The notes: a model not told the origin generated them from the sequence alone. Positions 1-5,540 are shown, counted from the stretch's first letter. The stretch: 5,540 nucleotides of DNA from Coleofasciculus sp. S288 (GCA_020216575.1 JAIUYC010000358.1:1-5540), one strand, 5' to 3'. Numbers and translations: made by a program.

Positions 1-6
1 CTTGAA

Positions 7-41
7 AGTGAGGAGTCGGGAGTCGGGAGTCGGGAATGGGA
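7..41. repeat. Heptamer tandem repeat (AGTCGGG)n
   Basis: Three perfect head-to-tail copies of AGTCGGG occupy 14-34, flanked by a degenerate copy on each side (AGTGAGG at 7-13, AATGGGA at 35-41). Heptameric tandem repeats in spacers are a known trait of filamentous cyanobacteria (STRR-type repeats). It lies downstream of the protease gene stop. No function is evident; strand-slippage length variation between strains is likely. Confidence 0.75.
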
Positions 42-114
42 AATACCACTTTCATTCATGGCTGTGAATTTTTTTCATCGGGACTGCCTTGGAGCCTTCT
101 GCCTTATTTTCAGA

Positions 115-1086
115 TTAGCGAGGGTGAAACTCCACAACATCTTGTCTGATCAAGATATCGTAATTGCTGTAAAAGTCTTGACCAAGCAGTCCAAACTCTA
201 AGTCAGGACTACCAATTGCCACGGGAACATCCCTGGCTACAGCCCCATTAATGGAGATGGACTGTACCCTGCCAATCGGAAACCTGATTCCCTTGGCACT
301 GGCGGTATCGGCTATCACTTCGCCCTCTGGGACAACGCCCAGGCTTTTCGCCATTGGCTGAGTGATGACAGTACCGCTAGCCCCCGTATCGACGATCATC
401 TCAAATGTTTGTTTGCCGTTAAAGGTAACGTCAACCACGGGTGTCCGACCGGCACGACGCTTAATTGGGGCTTTAAACACCTGTGGGTTACCCGTTTTCG
501 TCTCCGGTTCTGGCGTTGATGCTGGTGAATTGCCCGTTTGAGTTGAGGAAGGGCTGACGGGTTGAACGTCTGTTGGGGGAGCAACGGCAACGGTAGTTCT
601 TGTAGGGGAATTGGGACGAGGACGAGTGGCTTGTTGTTTGGCGATGTCTAGATTGCGCTCGTATTCGGCAATTTTAGATTGAGCGCGAACGTGATAAGTA
701 CTCGATGATGGTACTCTCTTTAACAGTGCGATCGCCTCTTGCCAGCGAGTGGCAACGAGTAGCCAATCGTTAGGAGACTGAGCCGACTGACTGATGGTAG
801 CGGCACTGTAGGCAGCATCGAGTGCTTGTTCGTAAGCGTCTTGGGGGGCAAGCGTGGGTTGAGTGATGGGTGTCGCTGCTGGCTGAGGCTCAGGGGATGG
901 ATTGACGGCAGGGCTGGGAGTCACGGAAACAGCGACGGGTTGCAGGGCTTCATCCGGACGCCACAAGGCATTGATGCCACTGCAAGACTGATTCATCAAG
1001 GCTAGAGTCCCTGAAAGCAGAAAGATAGCGGCGCGATCGCGAGAAAACATGGGGGGTTCTTGGGTCATAGGCTGTCTATCTTTCAT
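115..1086 (-). CDS. Retropepsin-like aspartic protease, membrane-anchored or exported
   Basis: Predicted envelope aspartic protease, about 323 aa from the ATG at 1086. Residues about 19-34 are a hydrophobic export or anchor segment, followed by Cys35; the preceding residues (N-Q-S) make a poor lipobox, so lipoprotein status is uncertain. A Pro/Ala/Thr-rich stretch (about 48-82) leads to a helical region (about 84-154, with DW, WQEAIALLK and IAEYERNL) that I recall from other cyanobacterial envelope proteins. A second Pro/Ser/Thr linker precedes the C-terminal protease fold (about 206-323). That fold has the catalytic DTGAS at 233-237 (coding 390-376) and the second conserved element GLLGQDF near 299-305. 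With one DTG motif per chain it should act as a homodimer, as retroviral-type proteases do. It starts 16 nt after the regulator stop, so it is probably the last gene of the operon. Start choice: the ATG at 1086 has AAGAGG 12 nt upstream, overlapping the regulator stop. ATGs at 1068 and 1050 are alternatives; the 1050 start gives a more typical signal peptide. Substrate unknown. Confidence 0.85.
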   Translation of the reverse strand: MKDRQPMTQEPPMFSRDRAAIFLLSGTLALMNQSCSGINALWRPDEALQPVAVSVTPSPAVNPSPEPQPAATPITQPTLAPQDAYEQALDAAYSAATISQSAQSPNDWLLVATRWQEAIALLKRVPSSSTYHVRAQSKIAEYERNLDIAKQQATRPRPNSPTRTTVAVAPPTDVQPVSPSSTQTGNSPASTPEPETKTGNPQVFKAPIKRRAGRTPVVDVTFNGKQTFEMIVDTGASGTVITQPMAKSLGVVPEGEVIADTASAKGIRFPIGRVQSISINGAVARDVPVAIGSPDLEFGLLGQDFYSNYDILIRQDVVEFHPR

Positions 1087-1102
1087 AGTACTTACGTACC
1101 TC

Positions 1103-1771
1103 TTAGACGCGCAGGCGATAGCCAACACCTCTCACCGTCTCAATGCGATCGCTCCCTAATTTCCTCCTCAAGTGACCGACATAAACATCTACAATATTGG
1201 AACCAGGCTCGTAGTCATAACCCCAGATGCGATTCAGCAACTGCTCTCGACTTAGTACTTGCATCGGGTGGCGTACAAATGTCTCTGCCAAGATAAACTC
1301 GCGGGCAGAAAGCTCGACTAAGCGATCGCTAACCCAAACTTGGCGGGTGAGCAAATCCAAGGTAATGTCGCCGACTCTAAGCTTTGTGTCCTCCTTAACT
1401 CTGGGTTGATGGCGGTTGCGCAACTGTACGCGGATTCTTGCCAGTAGTTCTTCAAACCGAAATGGTTTTGTGATATAGTCATCCGCTCCACCTTCCAGTC
1501 CGGCAACGGTATCATCAACGCCATCACGGGCAGTCAGCACAATAATCGGCAGATATTCGCCTCGACCTCGTAACTCCTCCAAGACGACTAACCCATCTTT
1601 ATCAGGAAGCCCCAAGTCCAGAATCAACAAATCAAACTCTTCACTGTTCGCCATCTGAACGGCTTCGCGACCATTCTTTGCCACCAATGTGGTGAACCCA
1701 TGAGCTCGTAGTCCGGCTTCCAAAAAGGCGGTGATACGAAGGTTGTCTTCGACGATGAGAATCTGGTTCAT
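1103..1771 (-). CDS. OmpR/PhoB-family two-component response regulator
   Basis: DNA-binding response regulator of 222 aa, the usual length for the family. The receiver domain (about 1-120) has the acidic pair E8/D9, phospho-acceptor D52 (in LILDLGLPDKDG), switch T80 and conserved K102 (TKPF). The C-terminal winged helix (about 128-222) contains the recognition-helix region near NIVDVYVGHLRRKLG and ends in the typical ETVRGVGYRL wing. All catalytic positions are intact, so it should be phosphorylated by the adjacent kinase. The ATG at 1771 is preferred, since the ILIVEDN strand then begins at residue 4; an in-frame TTG at 1780 is the only nearby alternative. Neither has a visible Shine-Dalgarno sequence, and the start sits inside the kinase reading frame, so translation is probably coupled to the kinase. 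A likely target is the 11-bp-spaced repeat upstream of the cytochrome b561 gene, which would make it autoregulatory (inference). Confidence 0.95.
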   Translation of the reverse strand: MNQILIVEDNLRITAFLEAGLRAHGFTTLVAKNGREAVQMANSEEFDLLILDLGLPDKDGLVVLEELRGRGEYLPIIVLTARDGVDDTVAGLEGGADDYITKPFRFEELLARIRVQLRNRHQPRVKEDTKLRVGDITLDLLTRQVWVSDRLVELSAREFILAETFVRHPMQVLSREQLLNRIWGYDYEPGSNIVDVYVGHLRRKLGSDRIETVRGVGYRLRV

Positions 1772-3242
1772 CGGCAGCAACGTCTTGAGGAGAAACCAAG
1801 GGAATCACAAGGATGAACGTAGACCCGACACCAAGGTGACTCGACAGTTCAACCCAGCCCGAGTGAGCTTGAGCGATCGCTTTTACAATTGCCAATCCCA
1901 AGCCAACCCCCTCGCTGGAATCGTCCTGATGGGTAGCGCGGACAAAGCGTTCAAAGATTCGCTCTCGATCTTCAGGGGCAATCCCTTCTCCAGTATCTCG
2001 CACCCAGAAATACGCATACCCATCCCGTACAGAGGAGCCAAGCGTAATCGTATCTCCCTCTTTCGTATGCCGGATTGCATTTTGAACTAAATTCATGACG
2101 GCTTGGGTAAAGCGCTGGCGGTCAACCACAACGGGACTTAACCCCTTGCTTTCCAGCCGCCAATCTCGATTTGCCAAGGCTCGTGCTTTGAAGTAGAGTT
2201 CTTCTGTCAGCCAATCCAATTCTTCTGGCTTGAGTCTTAAAAAATCCGGGCGCTCGGCTTTCGCCAGAACCAGCAAGTCATTGACGAGGCGATTCATCCC
2301 CTCTAACTCATCCATGACAAGAGCGATCGCTTCTTGTTGCCGTTCGGGGTGGTAATTGAGCAGTTCCAAATGACCTTGAATAACGGTAATCGGCGTCCGC
2401 AGTTCGTGGCTGGCGTCTTTAAGAAACTCTTGCTGACTGGCAAACGCCAATTGCAGGCGATCGAGCATGTCATTAAATGTAACGCTCAGCTCCGCAATCT
2501 CATCCGTTCCTTGAACGGGAATGCGTTGAGTCATATCAGACTCGGTAATCGAACGAGCCGTTTGGGTGAGCAAGCGCAGGGGAGAGAGTACTCGTCCAGC
2601 CATTATCCACGCGAGCCATGAGAATAAAACCAACACGACCATCGTGACTTGGATCAGCAAGACAATCGTCTCTTGATTCGTTTGATACTTGGGTGTTGAA
2701 TCGTAAACAGCCACCAGTACCCCACGAGTTCCTGTACTTGTTGCGATCGGTTCTGCCATATAGCGAATGGGACCTTTGGGAGTGACGAGCCTCGTGTGTT
2801 TCGTCTGGTTTAGCTGAGCCAATTCCTTCACTAAGTTTGGATTTTGAACGAGAAGGTTTGGCAGTGAAGTAGGGCTAGATTTATAAAGTTGACCATCGAG
2901 TAGCGCGAATACTGACTCATTTGTCGTTGGTACGTAGCTGGCTAGAAATTCGTCGAAAAGGGCAGCAACATCATTCCGGTTGAGTTGGTTAGAGTTTCGC
3001 GTCTGCTGATCCACTAGAAGTTGAAATCGTTCTACCTCTCGAACTAAGGATTGTTCAGCTTTTGTTCGCAGTGAGGCACAGAAAATTTCGCGAGTTGCCA
3101 GGATAGAAACCAATGTAGTAAAGGCAGTGAGGAAGAAATACCAGACTAAAATGCGGGTTCGGGTTCCACCAAAAATTCGCTGCCATCCATGCCGTTGGTT
3201 GATTTTTGCAGTTTTAGGAGTGCGATCGCTTGTTGTAGACAT
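1641..3242 (-). CDS. Transmembrane sensor histidine kinase
   Basis: Membrane HisKA/HATPase sensor kinase, 533 aa as read. Order: cytoplasmic basic N-terminus; TM1 (about 31-53); an extracytoplasmic sensor region of about 135 residues (about 54-190) with no family I can name; TM2 (about 192-215); HAMP (about 216-268); H-box FLKDASHELRTP with phospho-acceptor H279; N-box N384/N388 (MNLVQNAIRHT); DTGEG 416-420; F-box ERIFERF; and G2 box GVGLGL 445-450. The catalytic core ends near residue 483 (STFILVIPLV). The last 50 residues are Ser/Arg/His-rich, and the last 43 are encoded by DNA that also encodes the regulator N-terminus in another frame, so this tail may not be native (see findings). The ATG at 3242 has a strong Shine-Dalgarno sequence (GGGGAGGA, 9-nt spacing) and lies 6 nt after the cytochrome b561 stop. 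The ligand cannot be told from sequence; the neighbour suggests a redox or envelope signal. Confidence 0.95.
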   Translation of the reverse strand: MSTTSDRTPKTAKINQRHGWQRIFGGTRTRILVWYFFLTAFTTLVSILATREIFCASLRTKAEQSLVREVERFQLLVDQQTRNSNQLNRNDVAALFDEFLASYVPTTNESVFALLDGQLYKSSPTSLPNLLVQNPNLVKELAQLNQTKHTRLVTPKGPIRYMAEPIATSTGTRGVLVAVYDSTPKYQTNQETIVLLIQVTMVVLVLFSWLAWIMAGRVLSPLRLLTQTARSITESDMTQRIPVQGTDEIAELSVTFNDMLDRLQLAFASQQEFLKDASHELRTPITVIQGHLELLNYHPERQQEAIALVMDELEGMNRLVNDLLVLAKAERPDFLRLKPEELDWLTEELYFKARALANRDWRLESKGLSPVVVDRQRFTQAVMNLVQNAIRHTKEGDTITLGSSVRDGYAYFWVRDTGEGIAPEDRERIFERFVRATHQDDSSEGVGLGLAIVKAIAQAHSGWVELSSHLGVGSTFILVIPLVSPQDVAADEPDSHRRRQPSYHRLFGSRTTSSWVHHIGGKEWSRSRSDGEQ

Positions 3243-3262
3243 TTCTGTTTATCCTCCCCTTG
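3243..3262 (-). promoter_or_regulatory. Strong Shine-Dalgarno site for the kinase, inside the b561 3' end
   Basis: On the minus strand, GGGGAGGA lies 9 nt before the kinase ATG. The same bases encode the last codons of cytochrome b561 (AGG GGA GGA TAA), so the C-terminal R-G-G doubles as the ribosome-binding site. This fixes the kinase start and suggests the two genes are translated from one mRNA. It is the strongest ribosome-binding site seen in the cluster. Confidence 0.8.
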
Positions 3263-3833
3263 AAACTGATTTTCCCCGAATCGCACTGACAATACGCCGC
3301 CAAGTCGCTCGGACGACTTTCCACTGATCTATACCATGCAAGGCAATAAAAGCAAGAAACGTGTAGGTTAGCCAAAAATGCAGGTTTCTCGCCAGTTCAA
3401 CCACCGCTTGATTTTCAGGAAAAATATCCGGCAGCGTAATACCAAAGAAGGGGACATTCCCACTTTGATACGAGTTGGAGAGGAAGAACCCACTGAGGGG
3501 AACTGCTAGCATCAACAGATATAGAACAGTATGCAGCGCGAATTTTTTCATCCATTCATTCGTCAACGTGGGTAAGCGTCGCGTATACTTGCGCCACCAC
3601 ACTTGCAGGAGAATAAAAATTCTCCAAGTTAGTAACCCCATTGTCAGCGCTCCCATGGATTTATGGAAGTTGTAGAATGCATCTTGTACTGGCGTATCTT
3701 CGGGGAGGTTAATCATTAAAGTTCCTCCCGTAAACAGCACTAAATAGCAACCTGCCATCAACCAATGCATCGACATTAGTTGCTTGAAAGCCGAAGTTTT
3801 TCTGGGTTTAGCGACGGTTTCTAAGGTACTCAT
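3249..3833 (-). CDS. Cytochrome b561 family membrane protein
   Basis: Four-helix membrane di-haem cytochrome of the prokaryotic b561 family (CybB-like), 194 aa. Hydrophobic helices lie near 24-41, 58-78, 98-117 and 150-168. The likely haem ligands are H23 (MHWLMAG), H57 (FHKSMG), H152 (NLHFWL) and H166 (LHGIDQW). Their spacings, 34 and 14 residues, equal those I recall for the E. coli CybB ligands. H101 is an additional histidine. Family members pass electrons from membrane quinol to an acceptor, so it should act in the thylakoid or plasma membrane. It is the first gene of the four-gene cluster and may supply or respond to the redox state sensed by the downstream kinase (inference). The start is the ATG at 3833, giving MSTLETVAKP; its Shine-Dalgarno sequence is weak. 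A Ni-hydrogenase-type cytochrome b subunit is a related fold, but no hydrogenase gene is nearby. Confidence 0.9.
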   Translation of the reverse strand: MSTLETVAKPRKTSAFKQLMSMHWLMAGCYLVLFTGGTLMINLPEDTPVQDAFYNFHKSMGALTMGLLTWRIFILLQVWWRKYTRRLPTLTNEWMKKFALHTVLYLLMLAVPLSGFFLSNSYQSGNVPFFGITLPDIFPENQAVVELARNLHFWLTYTFLAFIALHGIDQWKVVRATWRRIVSAIRGKSVSRGG

Positions 3834-3895
3834 GGAAGTTTTCTGCTTAGCACTAACTGGGTTGGTACTACCATGAGTTATTGTCGATAGGCTGC

Positions 3896-3923
3896 GTGAA
3901 TCACCAGTGAAGCTTTTATGAAA
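3896..3923 (-). promoter_or_regulatory. Candidate response-regulator operator: three TTCA repeats at 11-bp pitch
   Basis: On the minus strand, TTTCAT, CTTCAC and ATTCAC follow one another with the TTCA core recurring exactly every 11 bp (plus-strand TGAA at 3897-3900, 3908-3911 and 3919-3922). Tandem half-sites at about 11-bp pitch are typical of OmpR/PhoB-family operators. The array lies 63 bp upstream of the b561 start codon, at the head of the operon that encodes such a regulator. I could not assign a clear -10 box downstream; in activated promoters of this class the operator often replaces the -35. Binding by this particular regulator is inference. Confidence 0.5.
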
Positions 3924-4049
3924 GATTTTTCATTATTGGAGCATTTTGCCCTGTAATTGGTCGGATTACCGCAGGACTGGCATCTTGCCTATCAGTGGCA
4001 TGGTGTAGGCGCGACAAATCATAGCATTTGGTGTTATGAATGTCACATC

Positions 4050-4116
4050 TGTAGGGGCGGGTTTAGGGGTTTAATTAGGGCATACACCCATAAATTCTGT
4101 TCAAAACCCGCCCTAC
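4050..4116. repeat. TGTAGGGGCGGG-type interspersed inverted repeat
   Basis: The arm GTAGGGGCGGGTTT (4051-4064) is answered by AAACCCGCCCTAC (4104-4116), complementary apart from one missing C. A shorter inner stem (TTTAGGGGT at 4062-4070 against ACCCATAAA at 4086-4094, one mismatch) could form within the loop. The spacer codes for nothing. GTAGGGGCGGGTTT-ended hairpins are, as I recall, common non-coding interspersed repeats in filamentous cyanobacteria. It sits between the channel gene and the b561 operon, and could also hinder read-through transcription. Confidence 0.65.
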
Positions 4117-4248
4117 CCACTTGTTTCCTAACTGAATACTATGAAATTTAAATGCACAACAGTTTAGGGAAGATGGAGAAGTTGAAAAAGGGAAAGGTTT
4201 TTCTCCCCAATCTTTCTCATCATCCATGCAACTTGAATGCCGATTAGC

Positions 4249-5313
4249 TTACTTAGACTTGGGCGTCCGAGGCCATTGGGAGCGCAAGGGGCTGAGTATC
4301 CGGTTGAGAATTCGTAACTGCTCCGCCGTACCCATGCAAATGAGCAAATCTTCTGGCATTAATTGAGTTTCACCGGTTGGTCCGGCAATGAGAATGCCAT
4401 CCGCACGTCGAATAGCGAGAACCAGTGCTCCAGAGTGCGATCGCAACCGTGCTTCCCTCAAAGTTTGCCCTACCATTGGACAAGCGTGGGGGTCGAGCAA
4501 AAATTCTTCTAGATAAAAAGAGCGATGACGTCCCGTGAGGATACCATCCATAAAATCCAGTACTTGGGGTCTAAGTGCTGCTGCTGCCATGCGCTTGCCA
4601 CCGGTAATGTAAGGAGAGACAACCGCATCCGCCCCAGCCCGTTGCAACTTTGTCAATGCTTCTTCTGTACTCGCACGAGCAATGGCTCGGACTTCGGGGT
4701 TGAGGGTTTTTGCCGACAGCACCGTGTAGAGATTTTCGGCATCCGAGGGCAGCGCTGCCACCAAACAGGTTGCCCGCTCAATTCCCACCTTTAAAAGTGT
4801 TTCATCCAGAGTGGCATCCCCTTGCACCGCAATGTAATCCATATCCAACGCCTCTGCTATCTGCTCGGCTTTGTAATCTACGATCACAAACGGGATACTC
4901 TCAGACTTAAATTCCGAGGCAATCTGCCGCCCAGTCCGTCCAAATCCACAAAGAATGTAGTGATCCTTCAAAGAGTCCAGCAATCGCCTGCGCTGCCTCA
5001 ATCGCTGTCCTTCTTGAAAGTACCCCTGAATCACTGCTTCTGTAAAGCGATTCACGATGTAACCAATACTGACAACGCCCATCAAAATCAGAGAGATAGT
5101 GAAGAGTCGTCCGCGATGACCGAGAGGATTTGTTTCTCCATAGCCAACAGTTGCCAGAGTAATTACGGTCATGTAGATTGCATCTGACCACGACCATCCT
5201 TCTACAAAGCGATACCATAACGTGCCAATTAGGGCAACTGTTAAGAGAGCGAGCGCCCCAACAATCAGCTCCTTCTGCAAGCGTCGATATTTTTGCTCAA
5301 GGGTTGAAGGCAC
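4249..5313 (-). CDS. Two-TM potassium channel with RCK (TrkA-N/TrkA-C) domain, MthK-like
   Basis: Predicted ligand-gated K+ channel, 354 aa and full length for the MthK-type family. TM1 is about 16-36. A pore helix (about 44-54) leads to the canonical selectivity filter TVGYG at 55-59, then TM2 about 70-94 and a basic linker (RLRQRRR). The RCK N-lobe is a Rossmann fold starting near 117, with GFGRTG at 123-128 and the strand-2 acid D146 (VIVD), which favours an NAD(H)-like or nucleotide ligand. The TrkA-C lobe spans about 264-345. It should form a tetramer with an octameric RCK ring in the plasma or thylakoid membrane and help set K+ flux or membrane potential. The start is GTG at 5313: an in-frame TAG lies 6 nt upstream, and a weak GGATAGG-like Shine-Dalgarno precedes it. 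It seems separate from the b561 operon (415-nt spacer) and has its own candidate promoter. The residues aligned to the MthK Ca2+ site are not conserved. Confidence 0.93.
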   Translation of the reverse strand: MPSTLEQKYRRLQKELIVGALALLTVALIGTLWYRFVEGWSWSDAIYMTVITLATVGYGETNPLGHRGRLFTISLILMGVVSIGYIVNRFTEAVIQGYFQEGQRLRQRRRLLDSLKDHYILCGFGRTGRQIASEFKSESIPFVIVDYKAEQIAEALDMDYIAVQGDATLDETLLKVGIERATCLVAALPSDAENLYTVLSAKTLNPEVRAIARASTEEALTKLQRAGADAVVSPYITGGKRMAAAALRPQVLDFMDGILTGRHRSFYLEEFLLDPHACPMVGQTLREARLRSHSGALVLAIRRADGILIAGPTGETQLMPEDLLICMGTAEQLRILNRILSPLRSQWPRTPKSK

Positions 5314-5361
5314 CGCCTATCCATCATCAATTCTACAAAGACGGGTGAGAGAAGCTTCAAG

Positions 5362-5390
5362 ACTATATCATTGAACGTTACCCATATTAA
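5362..5390 (-). promoter_or_regulatory. Candidate sigma-70-type promoter for the potassium channel gene
   Basis: On the minus strand, TTAATA (plus 5385-5390, 4/6 to the -35 consensus) and TATAGT (plus 5362-5367, 5/6 to the -10 consensus) are separated by 17 bp. Initiation near 5355 would leave a leader of about 41 nt before the GTG at 5313. This is a consensus match only. Confidence 0.45.
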
Positions 5391-5450
5391 GCTCAGAAAG
5401 TAGCAAAATTTACAGCAGCACCGACTACTGGTATTCTCCTCACTCATGAA

Positions 5451-5463
5451 CAGGACTTACGCA
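5451..5463. repeat. CAGGACTTACGCA repeat-end motif
   Basis: The CAGGACTTACGCA motif resembles a terminus I recall as recurrent in cyanobacterial intergenic MITE- or IS-derived repeats. Here it begins a non-coding tract rich in palindromes that runs to the window edge, so it may be one end of an element whose other end lies outside. No matching inverted terminus is visible within the window. Confidence 0.35.
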
Positions 5464-5485
5464 ACTGGCTATGCTACCCGCTACA

Positions 5486-5515
5486 TGTAGGGGCAAGGCA
5501 TGCCTTGCCCCTACA
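5486..5515. repeat. Perfect 30-bp palindrome of the TGTAGGGGC type
   Basis: The arm TGTAGGGGCAAGGCA (5486-5500) is followed directly by its exact reverse complement (5501-5515), giving 15 bp per arm and no loop. A second perfect palindrome, CTACATGTAG (5481-5490), overlaps its left end. The tip TGTAGGGGC is shared with the inverted repeat at 4050, so both probably belong to the same broad group of cyanobacterial interspersed hairpin repeats. It lies upstream of the channel gene, beyond the candidate promoter. Confidence 0.8.
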
Positions 5516-5540
5516 AAGGTGATGTATTAAGGCAGAAAAT

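Noticed and set aside
1..114. Terminator for the b561 operon
   Set aside because: No stem-loop followed by a T-run in the minus direction could be found.
1087..1128. Upstream extension of the protease to an in-frame start at 1128
   Set aside because: It would overlap the regulator coding end, has no ribosome-binding site and puts 14 atypical residues before the export segment; the ATG at 1086 or 1050 is better.
1060..1296. Plus-strand ORFs such as this one, and those at 1731-2090, 2334-2621, 3957-4151 and 4822-5187
   Set aside because: Apart from 3957-4151 they lie antisense to genes with clear domains; none shows a recognisable domain or ribosome-binding site. The one at 3957-4151 is intergenic but runs through the hairpin repeat.
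1772..1780. TTG start at 1780 for the response regulator
   Set aside because: The ATG at 1771 places the receiver domain in the usual position; TTG adds three residues with no ribosome-binding site.
3834..3895. -10 box for the b561 operon
   Set aside because: TATCGA, TAGTAC and TAACTC were examined; each matches the consensus at about three positions only, so no promoter was assigned.
4175..4206. Possible terminator hairpin after the channel gene (GGAGAA/TTCTCC with inner GAAAAA/TTTTTC)
   Set aside because: The two stems share bases, the stem is A/T-rich and weak, and there is no separate U-tract after it.
4249..5313. Channel and b561 operon as one transcription unit
   Set aside because: Same strand, but separated by 415 nt with a hairpin repeat and an operator-like array just before b561.

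Overview
The window looks like chromosomal DNA of a cyanobacterium, probably a filamentous one. The octamer GCGATCGC (HIP1) occurs eight times in 5.5 kb. The spacers carry repeats of cyanobacterial style: a heptamer tandem array, a TGTAGGGGC-ended inverted repeat and a TGTAGGGGC palindrome. The protein families also fit. Genus cannot be fixed from the sequence alone.

All five genes lie on the minus strand. Reading in the direction of transcription (right to left): spacer with a repeat/palindrome and a candidate promoter (5314-5540); a two-TM potassium channel with a cytosolic RCK domain (5313-4249); a 415-nt spacer with a mobile-repeat-like hairpin and, nearer the next gene, three TTCA direct repeats at exact 11-bp spacing (3834-4248); then a tight four-gene cluster: cytochrome b561 (3833-3249), a membrane sensor histidine kinase (3242-1641), an OmpR/PhoB-type response regulator (1771-1103) and an envelope retropepsin-like aspartic protease (1086-115). 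Positions 1-114 are a short 3' spacer with a heptamer repeat.

The four-gene cluster looks like one operon: 6-nt gap, then a 131-nt overlap, then a 16-nt gap. My reading is that the two-component pair controls the operon through the 11-bp-spaced operator upstream of the b561 gene. A quinol- or redox-linked membrane cytochrome and an envelope protease would then be part of the signalling input or output. The physical arrangement is seen directly; the shared function is inference.

The most unusual points are the long kinase/regulator overlap, where one extra C would give a classic ATGA stop/start junction; the operator-like triple repeat; and an MthK-like channel in which the three residues aligned to the MthK calcium site are not acidic. 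No RNA gene, CRISPR array, IS transposase or convincing terminator was seen.
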